NCBI GenBank assembly: GCA_021204175.1
Contig: JAJPZT010000015.1
Span: 1-37,366, forward strand
Direction: 5' to 3'
Origin: Clostridiales bacterium
GTDB taxonomy: Bacteria > Bacillota > Clostridia > Lachnospirales > CAG-274
Length of the DNA stretch: 37,366 nt
The position numbers and the translations under genes were made by a program. Within the stretch, counting starts at the first letter, position 1, and every line of letters begins with the position of its first letter. The notes under the pieces are model-generated. The model made no database searches, was not told the DNA's origin, and saw only the letters and a program-made list of their open reading frames with translations. This document shows, piece by piece, positions 1-8,303 of this stretch.

Positions 1-21
1 TGAAGTTTAAGAATTTTTTTG

Positions 22-27
22 TATAAT
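22..27 (+). promoter_or_regulatory. possible -10 box of rpsU promoter
   Basis: A perfect TATAAT lies at 22-27. A -35 box at the usual distance would fall at the very edge of the window, where only TGAAG is visible, so the promoter cannot be confirmed. It would give a leader of about 140 bases before rpsU. The rest of 1-172 is AT-rich and holds two inverted repeats (44-52 with 67-75, and the 14-base palindrome 71-84) but no gene. Confidence 0.35.
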
Positions 28-172
28 TTTTTATTTTAAGTTTGTTAATAAAATGTTTATTAATTTTTTATTAACATATGTTAAAACAAATATTTTGTAA
101 GGTTATTGTTTTGTCAACAACATTTGGTTTTGTTTTAACGCACCTTATTCGTAACCGGAGGGAGGGAAAGTT

Positions 173-349
173 ATGTCAGAAGTAAGAGTTAAAGAAAATG
201 AATCTTTAGACAGCGCTCTTCGCCGCTTTAAAAGAAATTGTGCTAAAGCGGGTATAATCGGCGAGGTTCGTAAAAGAGAACATTATGATAAACCCAGCGT
301 AAAGCGTAAGAAGAAGTCTGAAGCTGCAAGAAAGCGCAAGTATAACTAA
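173..349 (+). CDS. rpsU: 30S ribosomal protein S21
   Basis: This 58-residue protein is a small-subunit ribosomal protein bound near the 3' end of 16S rRNA. The sequence begins [20 protein letters not shown] and ends in a strongly basic tail rich in Lys and Arg, both typical of bacterial S21. The length matches the family. The ATG at 173 follows a strong Shine-Dalgarno stretch (CGGAGGGAGGG, about 156-166). The gene is preceded by an AT-rich leader. The first good rho-independent terminator downstream is at 520-550. Identification is by recognisable sequence and is close to certain. Confidence 0.95.
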   Translation: MSEVRVKENESLDSALRRFKRNCAKAGIIGEVRKREHYDKPSVKRKKKSEAARKRKYN

Positions 350-402
350 AAATTTATCAAAGATTTTGACTGTCAGTGCAGTTTAACTTTAAGGGTGATT
401 TT

Positions 403-507
403 ATGTGTAAAAGCTTAAATCTGCCTTCCGGAGGCGGCTTGATTTATATATCATATAATTTTATGCCGCAGACAAAACAAAACAAACAGTTAAAAACCTT
501 ACATTAA
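403..507 (+). CDS. possible 34-residue small ORF, unknown
   Basis: A short reading frame between rpsU and its probable terminator would encode a peptide starting MCKSLNLPSGGGLIYISYNF. A weak ribosome binding site (AAGGGTG, about 390-396) lies 6 bases before the ATG. It resembles nothing I recognise and could be chance in a 230-base gap. A GC-rich stem around 422-438 (CTGCCT with AGGCGG) lies inside it, so the segment may instead be structured 3' untranslated RNA. Low confidence. Confidence 0.15.
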   Translation: MCKSLNLPSGGGLIYISYNFMPQTKQNKQLKTLH

Positions 508-519
508 CTCTGAATTTAT

Positions 520-550
520 GCGGTTTGTCAAGTTAGGCAAACCGCTTTTC
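520..550 (+). terminator. rho-independent terminator
   Basis: A perfect 8-bp stem, GCGGTTTG at 520-527 with CAAACCGC at 538-545 and a 10-base loop, is followed by TTTTC. It most likely ends the rpsU transcript. It lies only 29 bases before the next start codon, so the following gene would need its own promoter in 350-520 or depend on read-through. Confidence 0.75.
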
Positions 551-578
551 ATTTAAAAAAAGGAGTGAACCCCCTATT

Positions 579-2054
579 ATGACACAAAACGAACGTGAAA
601 AGCTTATATCTCTCTTGACATCGGCTGTGAGAACAAAGCTCTGTCTGAGCCTTTTAAACCTTTCAAACGATTTAACTCTGCCAAGTGAGGGAGAGCCTAA
701 AGCCTATAAACCCATAAACAAAGAGCTTATTGCTCTTCTTCCCCAGGTTAAGGAAGGGCTTAAGTCAAACGAAAGCGACGTTGAAGCCTCTGTTAAGGCT
801 TTGATGAATATTAAAGAAAAGGCAGTTAAAGCCGCAAGACCTGTTTATTCTCTTATGAACTTTAACGGGCTTCTTGAAGAAATGCTCAAAAAAGAGCTTC
901 GTTTAAGAACGGCAGTGCCAAATGGCGAGGACAAAAACCTGAAAGCCGAGGATGTAACCGAGGTTCTTCACGGTGTTCTCCACGAATGTTTAAACACCGA
1001 TAACTCAGCGGATATTCTTTCAATTGTTATGGGTGCTGTGCCCTGCCGTCTTACAAAGGCAAAATTCAATGACTATATTAAAGAAGCAATCGCTATTGAC
1101 ACAGACTTTGACTTTAAGGGCAATCCCCTTGCCTTAGATGAATTTGAAGCGGAGGTTATTCCCTTTAAGAATGCCGACTGTGAAGCCTTCCCCGGTCTTT
1201 ATGACAATTATATGGAGATTTTGGCTTCGGATATAAAAAATATGTCTGAAGAAACTCTTGAGCAGATTATTGAAAAAATAAGAAAGGACAGCCTTGACAT
1301 TTTCGACACCGCCGACTATCTTTCAATGATTTATTCTGACGCCAACTATATGATTTCAATGCTGCTTTACGGCTATGACCTTGATTTCATTACAAACGGC
1401 AATCTTATAATGAAGGATCTGTTTTACAGTGCGGCTGAATATGCCTTAAACGAAAACCCCGACGAGATTGACACGGAAACCGCCGAGAAAATTAATGAAG
1501 ACACAGAAACTCACATATTAAAGCTTCGTGACGAGGACGAAAAGGTACTGAAAAATATACAGAAAACCCTTGAAAAATATAAGGACGATGACACGCCGTT
1601 AGACGAAAACGACACAGCAGCCCGTGTTTTTACAATTCTTCAGATCGTTGACATTAATTTTAACGCAGAGCTTTCGGCATATATATTTGAAGAAAGCAAT
1701 ACTAAGGACATTGAAGAAATCGCCGAAGCTTTCGCAGATGATTTCGAAAAGGCGACAGCATCTGTTAAGCCATATGTGAAAAAAATACTGCGTCAAAAGG
1801 CTATGTCTCTTTTAAGCTCCCCCTACTCACTTCATCAGGCTATGGACTATATCACAGCGGCTCTTGAAGCAAGCGAGGGCACGCCTGCCTTTTTCGCCGG
1901 TGCGGAGGAGGTTATTAATATAATAAACTTCTTGGAGGAGGACGCAAAGCACCAGCACCACCATCACCACCACGGAGACGACTGTGACTGCGGCTGCGGT
2001 CACGACCACCACCACGAACACGAACACAGTCATCACTTTGAAAAGCATATTTAA
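579..2054 (+). CDS. unknown acidic protein with His/Cys-rich metal-binding-like tail
   Basis: I do not recognise this 491-residue protein. It has no signal peptide or membrane segment and is strongly acidic and probably helical throughout, with many Glu/Lys-rich stretches such as 310-345. The last 35 residues differ sharply: a run of six His, then Asp-Cys-Asp-Cys-Gly-Cys-Gly-His, then alternating His, Glu and Asp. Such tails occur in nickel, zinc or cobalt handling proteins (SlyD, HypB, UreE and CooJ types), so metal binding or storage is a fair inference for the tail only. A ribosome binding site (AGGAGTG, 561-567) precedes the ATG at rather long spacing. The next gene starts 12 bases after the stop, so the two are probably co-transcribed. 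The body has no assigned function. Confidence 0.85.
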   Translation: MTQNEREKLISLLTSAVRTKLCLSLLNLSNDLTLPSEGEPKAYKPINKELIALLPQVKEGLKSNESDVEASVKALMNIKEKAVKAARPVYSLMNFNGLLEEMLKKELRLRTAVPNGEDKNLKAEDVTEVLHGVLHECLNTDNSADILSIVMGAVPCRLTKAKFNDYIKEAIAIDTDFDFKGNPLALDEFEAEVIPFKNADCEAFPGLYDNYMEILASDIKNMSEETLEQIIEKIRKDSLDIFDTADYLSMIYSDANYMISMLLYGYDLDFITNGNLIMKDLFYSAAEYALNENPDEIDTETAEKINEDTETHILKLRDEDEKVLKNIQKTLEKYKDDDTPLDENDTAARVFTILQIVDINFNAELSAYIFEESNTKDIEEIAEAFADDFEKATASVKPYVKKILRQKAMSLLSSPYSLHQAMDYITAALEASEGTPAFFAGAEEVINIINFLEEDAKHQHHHHHHGDDCDCGCGHDHHHEHEHSHHFEKHI

Positions 2055-2066
2055 GAGGTGCAAAGT

Positions 2067-3539
2067 ATGAAAGAAATTTTTGAAAGAACCTCTCCTGAAG
2101 AACAGGGACTTTCTTCACAGGCAATATTAAATTTTATAAACCGTATGGAAAAACGGGATATAGACCTTCATTCTATAATAATTTTAAGAAACAGCAAGCT
2201 GATTTATGAAGCCTATTATGCACCTTATACGGCAGATGAGCTTCACAGAATGTTTTCGGTTACGAAGTCATTTGTTTCAGCCGCCGTAGGCTGTCTTTGG
2301 GGTGAGGGCAAAATCGACCTTGACAAGCCCATAGCCGACTACTTCCCGGAATATTCAAAGAAATCAAGCCCCGTAACCAAGGCAGCGACAATTCGTCATC
2401 TGCTTAAAATGCAGTCTCCTCACGAAAAAACAGCCTTTAAGCAGATTAAAACCGATAACTGGACAGAAGCCTTTTTTAAGGCTGCACCCACAAAATATCC
2501 TGGGACGGCTTTTTCCTACGATACCTCAGCCACTCACACACTGACGGCTTTGGTTGAAAAAATTACGGGTCAGAAGCTTTTGGACTATTTGAGAGACAAA
2601 TTCCTTCGTGAAGCGGGCTTTTCAGATGAGGCATATTGTATGACCGACCCTGTGGGAGTAAGCCAGGGGGGCAGCGGTCTTATGGCTAAGCCTATGGACA
2701 TTGCGATTTTCGGCAATATTATTCTGAATGGCGGAAAGTTAGGCGAAAAACAGGTTATACCGGAAGAATATTTAAATGAAGCCACGAAAAAGCAGTCCGA
2801 AACATTCATTAAAGGCTCATTTTTTGAGGAAACAAGGGGCTATGGCTATCATTTTTGGCTCTGTGAAAACAACGGCTTTATGTGCTACGGAATAGGCGGT
2901 CAGCTTGTTTTGATTTATCCCGAAAAGAACCTTGTTTTCGTCACCACCGCCGACACACTGGGAAACAAAAGCGGCATAAGCGAAATTATGACGGCTTTTA
3001 CCGAAACAATTTTTAATTACCTTAAGGACGAGCCTTTAAACGTGGACAAAGACGCCGCCCAAAGGCTTAAGGAAACAACTGAGGGCTTGGAAATAAACTT
3101 CATTGCAGCAAACCCCGATGTCTCCGGTGAAAATATTATGGATACGGCATGGAAAATCGAAAAAAATCCTTATCACCTTAAAGAAATAGCTTTTAACAAT
3201 AAAAATAAGGATTTCGGAGTATTAATATTAGCGGCAGGAGGAAACATAATACCCGGTATGTCGGCTTTCACTTTCGGCAAAAACACCCATGAAGCAATGC
3301 TGCCCTTTTACTGCACTACTTGCAGTGCAAGCGCAGGCTTTATAAGCGAAAACGAGTTTGTTATTCAGTTCAGCTTAAGAGGTGAAGAGCCCGGCAAGGT
3401 TTGGTTTCAATTATCACGATCGGGAGATAACGGAACGCTTCTTATAAAGAAAACACCCTTGGACGGCTTCGAAGAATTTAACCGTTCCTATGTTTTAAAA
3501 TATGCTCCGCTGAAGCTTCCCCACTATATGAAGCGATAA
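2067..3539 (+). CDS. beta-lactamase-family serine hydrolase
   Basis: This 490-residue protein belongs to the class C beta-lactamase / penicillin-binding-protein-like serine hydrolase superfamily, whose members include esterases, D-aminopeptidases and 6-aminohexanoate-dimer hydrolases. The SxxK motif SVTK is at residues 64-67 and gives the nucleophile. A second-motif tyrosine lies at about 151 (YDTSATHTL). The third motif appears as GIGGQ, as in the NylB/EstB-like branch rather than the KTG of true beta-lactamases. The last 160 residues form an extra C-terminal domain I cannot name. No signal peptide is present, so it probably acts in the cytoplasm and is unlikely to be a resistance enzyme. 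I chose the ATG at 2067, not the upstream GTG at 2058, because AGAGGTG at 2054-2060 then serves as a well-placed ribosome binding site. Confidence 0.85.
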   Translation: MKEIFERTSPEEQGLSSQAILNFINRMEKRDIDLHSIIILRNSKLIYEAYYAPYTADELHRMFSVTKSFVSAAVGCLWGEGKIDLDKPIADYFPEYSKKSSPVTKAATIRHLLKMQSPHEKTAFKQIKTDNWTEAFFKAAPTKYPGTAFSYDTSATHTLTALVEKITGQKLLDYLRDKFLREAGFSDEAYCMTDPVGVSQGGSGLMAKPMDIAIFGNIILNGGKLGEKQVIPEEYLNEATKKQSETFIKGSFFEETRGYGYHFWLCENNGFMCYGIGGQLVLIYPEKNLVFVTTADTLGNKSGISEIMTAFTETIFNYLKDEPLNVDKDAAQRLKETTEGLEINFIAANPDVSGENIMDTAWKIEKNPYHLKEIAFNNKNKDFGVLILAAGGNIIPGMSAFTFGKNTHEAMLPFYCTTCSASAGFISENEFVIQFSLRGEEPGKVWFQLSRSGDNGTLLIKKTPLDGFEEFNRSYVLKYAPLKLPHYMKR

Positions 3540-3562
3540 AAATTTCGCATATCGGAAATAAA

Positions 3563-3589
3563 TTAATAATATTTTTGTAATATTATTAA
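3563..3589. repeat. 11-bp perfect AT inverted repeat upstream of uxa promoter
   Basis: TTAATAATATT at 3563-3573 and AATATTATTAA at 3579-3589 are exact inverted copies around a 5-base spacer. The repeat ends 7 bases before the -35 box of the uxaBAC promoter. It could be an operator for a regulator of galacturonate use or a weak end-of-transcript hairpin for the gene before it. The sequence alone does not decide. Confidence 0.5.
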
Positions 3590-3596
3590 AAAGTAA

Positions 3597-3625
3597 TTGA
3601 TTTAACTATGAAAATGTTGTATAAT
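3597..3625 (+). promoter_or_regulatory. sigma-A-type promoter of uxaBAC
   Basis: TTGATT at 3597-3602 and a perfect TATAAT at 3620-3625 are separated by exactly 17 bases. Transcription would start near 3632, giving a leader of about 70 bases that contains the hairpin at 3643-3677. Confidence 0.8.
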
Positions 3626-3642
3626 ACAAACAAGAATATTTT

Positions 3643-3677
3643 AGCAGTGGCGTAGTTTTTTTGCTATGGTCACTGCT
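3643..3677 (+). promoter_or_regulatory. stem-loop in the uxaB mRNA leader
   Basis: AGCAGTG at 3643-3649 pairs perfectly with CACTGCT at 3671-3677. Inside, CGTAG (3651-3655) pairs with CTATG (3664-3668, one G-U pair). The loop is a run of T. No T-tract follows the stem, so it is not an ordinary terminator. It lies between the start of transcription and the ribosome binding site (CGGAGGG, 3688-3694) and could be an mRNA stabiliser or protein/ligand binding site. Confidence 0.55.
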
Positions 3678-3701
3678 TAGAAATAACGGAGGGCATTATC
3701 T

Positions 3702-5243
3702 ATGGAAAAACTTAACAGAAGTCTTTTGACTAACGGCTTTAAATTTAACGATTCCCTTATAATCGGCAACAGGGAAAAACTGCCTGAAAAGGTAATTCAG
3801 TTCGGCGAAGGCAACTTTCTTCGTGCTTTCGTAGACTATATGTTCGACTGCCTTAACGCAGAAGGCAAGTTCGGCGGCGGAATCACTCTTATTCAGCCCA
3901 TTCCCGGCGGCGATATGATAAGAGACTTTATTAACGAACAGGAAGGTCTTTATACTCTTATTGCAAGAGGCAATGAAAACGGCGAAAAGGTTGTAAACAC
4001 ACGTCTTATCACATCCGTAAACCGCTGTATCAACCCCTATGTTGATCTTGACGTTTACAACGACTGTGCTAAAAACCCCGAACTTCGCTATGTTGTTTCA
4101 AACACAACAGAAGCAGGTATTACATATAAGCCTGAAGCATATGTAGAAGACAAGCCTCAGGACACATTCCCTGCTAAGGTCTGCAACTTCCTTAATCAGA
4201 GATATAAGGCTTTTGACGGCGACAAGTCAAAGGGTCTTGTTTTCATTCCCTGCGAGCTTATTGACGACAACGGCAAGGCTCTTAAGGAATGTGTTCTTAA
4301 ATATGCCAATGACTGGGCTTTAGGCGCAGACTTTATCGACTGGGTAGAAACAGCCTGCACATTCACTTCAACACTTGTTGACAGAATTGTTACAGGTTAT
4401 CCCAGACCCGAGGTTGAAGAGCTTAAGGAACAGTTCGGCTATGTTGACAACGTAATCGACACAAGCGAAATCTTCCACACATGGGTTATCGAAGGTCCCG
4501 CTTCACTTGCTGAAGAGCTCCCCTTCAACCAGATCGGTCTTAATGTAATCTTTACAGACAACGTTAAACCCTATAAGAAGAGAAAAGTTCGTATTCTTAA
4601 CGGCGCACACACCTGCTCTGTTTTAGGCGCATACCTTGCAGGTCATACAATCGTAAGAAAGATGATGGCTGACCCCGATATTATCAAATATCTTGAAATC
4701 GCTCTTAATGACGAAATTATGCCTGCTCTTACAGACCTTGACTATGATGATCTTAAGGCTTTCGCAGACGCTGTTTTCGACAGATTTAAGAACCCCTTCA
4801 TCGACCACAAAATTCTTGACATCTCTCTTAACTCAACATCTAAGTTCAGAGCAAGAGTTCTTCCCACAATTAAGGAATATTTGGCTCTTAAGGGCAGCCT
4901 TCCCAAGGTTTTGACATTCTCATTTGCAGCTTATGTTGCTTTCTATAACGGAACAGAAATCAAGGACGGCGCACTTATAGGCAAGAGAATAATTGACGGT
5001 GCTGAAGAAGAATATCCTATCAAGGACGACGCAGCAGTTTTGGAAACATATGCGGCTCTTAACGCAGCAAACGACGCTAAAACACCTGATGGCGCAGCTG
5101 CTATAATCAAGGCTGTTTGTGCAAACACAAGCTTCTGGGGCGAAGACTTAAACGAAATCGAAGGCTTTGCAGACATCTGCTCTGACTATCTCTATAAGCT
5201 TTCAACAGAAGCTCCCTCAGACGTTATAAAGAGCATTCTTTAA
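3702..5243 (+). CDS. uxaB: tagaturonate reductase (altronate oxidoreductase)
   Basis: UxaB reduces D-tagaturonate to D-altronate with NADH in the cytoplasmic galacturonate pathway. At 513 residues it fits the long-chain polyol dehydrogenase (mannitol dehydrogenase) family. The N-terminal Rossmann motif FGEGNFLR is at residues 34-41. The catalytic Lys-Asn-His pattern of the family appears as K295, N300 and H303 (KVRILNGAH). It is the first gene of uxaB-uxaA-uxaC, each separated by about 25 bases and each with a strong ribosome binding site. Fructuronate reductase (UxuB) is a close relative, but the neighbouring uxaA and uxaC favour the altronate branch. Confidence 0.9.
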   Translation: MEKLNRSLLTNGFKFNDSLIIGNREKLPEKVIQFGEGNFLRAFVDYMFDCLNAEGKFGGGITLIQPIPGGDMIRDFINEQEGLYTLIARGNENGEKVVNTRLITSVNRCINPYVDLDVYNDCAKNPELRYVVSNTTEAGITYKPEAYVEDKPQDTFPAKVCNFLNQRYKAFDGDKSKGLVFIPCELIDDNGKALKECVLKYANDWALGADFIDWVETACTFTSTLVDRIVTGYPRPEVEELKEQFGYVDNVIDTSEIFHTWVIEGPASLAEELPFNQIGLNVIFTDNVKPYKKRKVRILNGAHTCSVLGAYLAGHTIVRKMMADPDIIKYLEIALNDEIMPALTDLDYDDLKAFADAVFDRFKNPFIDHKILDISLNSTSKFRARVLPTIKEYLALKGSLPKVLTFSFAAYVAFYNGTEIKDGALIGKRIIDGAEEEYPIKDDAAVLETYAALNAANDAKTPDGAAAIIKAVCANTSFWGEDLNEIEGFADICSDYLYKLSTEAPSDVIKSIL

Positions 5244-5267
5244 TGGTCGTATAAAGAGGAGGAAATT

Positions 5268-6743
5268 ATGGAAAAATATATTAAGCTTAATCCTAATGAC
5301 AATGTAGTTGTTGCCATTGCCGATATAGCCGAGGGCGAGGTAATCTGCGGTGTTAAAGCCACAGAGCCTATCGCAAGAGGTCACAAAATGACCCTTGTGG
5401 AGGTTCCCGAAGGCGAAAACATTATTAAATACGGCTACCCTATCGGTCACACCACCGAAACAGTAGCCCCCGGCAAGTGGATTCATTCACACAACCTTAA
5501 AACAAATTTGAGCTCAACTCTCGAATATACATATAACCCCAAGCTTAAGGATATTCCCGTTACGAGAAATGACAAGTTTATGGGCTATGTGCGTAAAAAC
5601 GGCGAAGTGGGCATTAGAAACGAAATTTGGATTGTAAACACCGTAGGCTGTGTCAACGGCGTTTCGAATGCAATCGTTAATATGGCTAATAAGAAATTTG
5701 CCGGAAGAAACATTGACGGCATTCATAACTTTGTTCACCCCTACGGCTGTTCACAGTTAGGCGAGGATCAGGAGAATACCCAAAAGCTTCTTGCCGGTAT
5801 GGTTAGACACCCCAACGCAGCAGGCGTTTTGGTTTTAAGTCTGGGCTGTGAAAACAACAACGTAGACGAATTTAAAAAGGTTTTGGGCGATTATGACCCC
5901 GAAAGAGTTAAGTTTTTAATCGTTCAGGAGCATGAGGACGAGCTCAGCGCAGCTATGGACATTCTCGAAGAGCTTGTAACCTATGCCGAAGGCTTTAAGC
6001 AGGAAGAAGTTCCCGTAAGCAAGCTTGTTATAGGGCTTAAGTGCGGCGGTTCTGACGGTCTTTCAGGCATTACAGCTAACCCCTTAATCGGCAGAATTTC
6101 AGATATTATGGTTGCCAACAGCGGTAAAACAGTCCTTTCGGAAGTTCCCGAAATGTTCGGCGCGGAAACCATTCTTATGGACAGATGTCAGACAAAGGAG
6201 CTTTTCGATCAGACAGTAAGCCTTGTAAACAACTTTAAGGAATATTTCTTAAGCCATGGTCAGCCTGTAGGCGAAAACCCCTCCCCCGGAAACAAAAAGG
6301 GCGGAATTACTACTCTTGAGGACAAGTCTTTGGGCTGTACTCAAAAGGGCGGAACTTCAAACGTTCAGGGCGTTCTTCTTTACGGCGACAAGGTTCAAAA
6401 CACTGGTCTTAACCTTCTTCAGGGCCCCGGAAACGACATCGTGGCTATCAGCGGAATGATGGCAAGCGGCTGTCACCTTATCCTCTTCTCAACAGGCAGA
6501 GGCACACCCGTAGGCTCACCTGTTCCCACAGTTAAAATTGCCACAAACTCCGACCTTGCAGGCAGAAAGCCCAACTGGATCGACTGGAACGCAGGCAGAC
6601 TTGTTGAGGACAAGGAAATGGACTCATATGCAGAAGAATTTTTTGAATATATATTAGACGTTGCTTCTCATAGGAAGGAAACAAAGAACGAGATTAACGG
6701 CTACCGTGAAATCGCTATATTTAAAAACGGTGTAACATTGTAA
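5268..6743 (+). CDS. uxaA: altronate dehydratase
   Basis: UxaA dehydrates D-altronate to 2-keto-3-deoxy-D-gluconate, the third step from galacturonate. The 491-residue protein shows the expected two parts: an N-terminal SAF-like domain (about residues 10-80) and the large UxaA-family C-terminal domain from about 100 onward, with KCGGSDGLSG and other Cys/Gly-rich motifs likely to bind the metal. Length is normal for the family. The ATG follows AGAGGAGG at 5255-5262, 24 bases after uxaB. Genes for 2-keto-3-deoxygluconate kinase and aldolase, needed to finish the pathway, are not in the window. Confidence 0.92.
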   Translation: MEKYIKLNPNDNVVVAIADIAEGEVICGVKATEPIARGHKMTLVEVPEGENIIKYGYPIGHTTETVAPGKWIHSHNLKTNLSSTLEYTYNPKLKDIPVTRNDKFMGYVRKNGEVGIRNEIWIVNTVGCVNGVSNAIVNMANKKFAGRNIDGIHNFVHPYGCSQLGEDQENTQKLLAGMVRHPNAAGVLVLSLGCENNNVDEFKKVLGDYDPERVKFLIVQEHEDELSAAMDILEELVTYAEGFKQEEVPVSKLVIGLKCGGSDGLSGITANPLIGRISDIMVANSGKTVLSEVPEMFGAETILMDRCQTKELFDQTVSLVNNFKEYFLSHGQPVGENPSPGNKKGGITTLEDKSLGCTQKGGTSNVQGVLLYGDKVQNTGLNLLQGPGNDIVAISGMMASGCHLILFSTGRGTPVGSPVPTVKIATNSDLAGRKPNWIDWNAGRLVEDKEMDSYAEEFFEYILDVASHRKETKNEINGYREIAIFKNGVTL

Positions 6744-6770
6744 AAACTTTTATAAAGGAGGAATTATCAA

Positions 6771-8183
6771 ATGGGTTTTATTGATGAAAACTTTTTGTTA
6801 AAAACAGAAACAGCTAAAAAGCTCTTTAACGATTATGCAAAGGGTGAGCCTATTTTCGACTTCCACTGCCACCTTAATCCTCAGGAGATCTATGAAAATA
6901 AGACTTATAAGTCAATTACCGAGGTTTGGCTGGGCGGCGACCACTATAAGTGGCGTGCAATGAGAAGCTGCGGAGTTCCCGAAGAATATATTACAGGCAA
7001 GGAAACATCTGATTTCGAGAAATTCGAAAAATGGGCTGAAACCCTTCAGTATGCAATCGGCAACCCCCTCTACCACTGGACACACCTTGAGCTTCAGCGT
7101 TTCTTCGGTATCTATAAGCCCTTAACAAAAGCTACCGCTAAGGAAATTTTTGACGAGTGCAATGCAAAGCTTGCTACAGAGGACTTTACCTGCCGTCGTC
7201 TTGTTGAGCGTTCAAACGTTAAAATCGTAAACACAACAGACGACCCCGCCGATGATTTAGGCTATCACAAGCTCATCAAGGCTGACCCAACAATGAAGTT
7301 TAACGTATTCCCCGCTTTCAGACCCGACAAGGCTCTTAACCTTACAGCGGACATCTTCCCTCAGTATTTAATCGACTTAGGCAAGACAGAAAACACAGAA
7401 ATCAAGACCTTCGCAGACCTTAAGACAGTTCTTGGCAAGAGAATCGACTACTTCGTTTCTATGGGATGTACAGCTTCAGACCACGCCTTCACATATGTTC
7501 CCTGTGTAAGAGCAACTGACGCTGAGCTTGACGCAATTTTGGCAAAGGCTGCTAAGGGCGAAACCGTAACTAAGGAAGAAGCAGACAAATACAGAACAGA
7601 GCTTATGGTATTCTTAGGCGCTGAGTACGCAAAGAACAATATGGCTATGGAAATCCATATGAACATTAAGCGTGACAACAACACATTTATGTTCAAGAAA
7701 ATGGGTCCCGACACAGGCTTTGACTGTATTTCAGACTGGTCAAGCGCAGAAGGCTTAACAAATCTTTTAGACCTTCTCAATGCAGACGGAAACCTTCCCA
7801 AAACTATCCTTTTCGCAGGCAACCCTGCCGACAACCAGGTTATAGGAACAATCTTAGGCTGCTTCCAGTCAAGCACAGCCGCTTCAAAGATCCAGTTCGG
7901 TACAGCTTGGTGGTTCAACGACAATATCGACGGTATGGAAGCTCAGATTAAGTGCCTCGGCAACTTAGGCGTTTTAGGCAAGTTCATCGGTATGCTTACC
8001 GACAGCCGTTCCTTCCTTTCATATCCCCGTCACGAATACTTCCGCCGTATCCTCTGCAACATCTTCGGTCAGTGGATTGAAGACGGCTGGTATGCAAATG
8101 ACATTGAATTTGTAGGTCAGATGGTTAAGGATATTTGCTACGGCAATGCTTTCAACTACTTCCAGCCCAAAATCGATAAATAA
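6771..8183 (+). CDS. uxaC: glucuronate/galacturonate isomerase
   Basis: UxaC interconverts D-galacturonate and D-tagaturonate (and glucuronate and fructuronate), the entry step of the pathway. The 470-residue sequence is typical of the family, a divergent branch of the amidohydrolase TIM-barrel superfamily. The metal-binding HxH (H32, H34 in FDFHCHLNP) is visible. It starts 27 bases after uxaA behind AAAGGAGG (6754-6761). It is the last gene of the operon and is followed directly by a strong terminator. Like uxaA and uxaB, it has regular codon use suggesting strong expression, which is inference only. Confidence 0.94.
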   Translation: MGFIDENFLLKTETAKKLFNDYAKGEPIFDFHCHLNPQEIYENKTYKSITEVWLGGDHYKWRAMRSCGVPEEYITGKETSDFEKFEKWAETLQYAIGNPLYHWTHLELQRFFGIYKPLTKATAKEIFDECNAKLATEDFTCRRLVERSNVKIVNTTDDPADDLGYHKLIKADPTMKFNVFPAFRPDKALNLTADIFPQYLIDLGKTENTEIKTFADLKTVLGKRIDYFVSMGCTASDHAFTYVPCVRATDAELDAILAKAAKGETVTKEEADKYRTELMVFLGAEYAKNNMAMEIHMNIKRDNNTFMFKKMGPDTGFDCISDWSSAEGLTNLLDLLNADGNLPKTILFAGNPADNQVIGTILGCFQSSTAASKIQFGTAWWFNDNIDGMEAQIKCLGNLGVLGKFIGMLTDSRSFLSYPRHEYFRRILCNIFGQWIEDGWYANDIEFVGQMVKDICYGNAFNYFQPKIDK

Positions 8184-8206
8184 TTTTTATTAATCCGATT
8201 AATAAG

Positions 8207-8232
8207 GCGCTCTCAATTGAGGGCGCTTTTTT
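8207..8232 (+). terminator. uxaBAC terminator
   Basis: A 20-base near-palindrome, GCGCTCTCAATTGAGGGCGC at 8207-8226, forms an 8-bp stem around AATT (one G-U pair) and is followed by six T. An AT hairpin (TTATTAAT 8187-8194 with ATTAATAA 8198-8205) lies just before it. Confidence 0.9.
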
Positions 8233-8252
8233 AATGTTATAAACACATACAC

Positions 8253-8287
8253 AAAAAAGCAGCCCCCTTATTTACGGAAGCTGCTTT
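8253..8287 (-). terminator. pectate lyase gene terminator
   Basis: Read on the minus strand, AAAGCAGC pairs with GCTGCTTT around a 19-base loop that can pair further, and a T run follows (8258-8253). It faces the uxa terminator, so the convergent transcripts are well separated. Confidence 0.8.
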
Positions 8288-8303
8288 AAAGCTTTAATAA
8301 ATA

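Noticed and set aside
1951..1974. Engineered His-tag or vector sequence
   Set aside because: The six-His run continues into a natural His/Cys/Asp tail with varied codons, and the surroundings are ordinary bacterial chromosome.
2067..3539. Antibiotic-resistance beta-lactamase
   Set aside because: There is no signal peptide and no KTG motif. The SxxK fold is shared by many esterases and peptidases, so resistance cannot be claimed.
7448..7924. 158-codon open frame antisense to uxaC
   Set aside because: It lies wholly inside a clearly identified gene, has no ribosome binding site or recognisable protein, and is explained by codon bias of the opposite strand.
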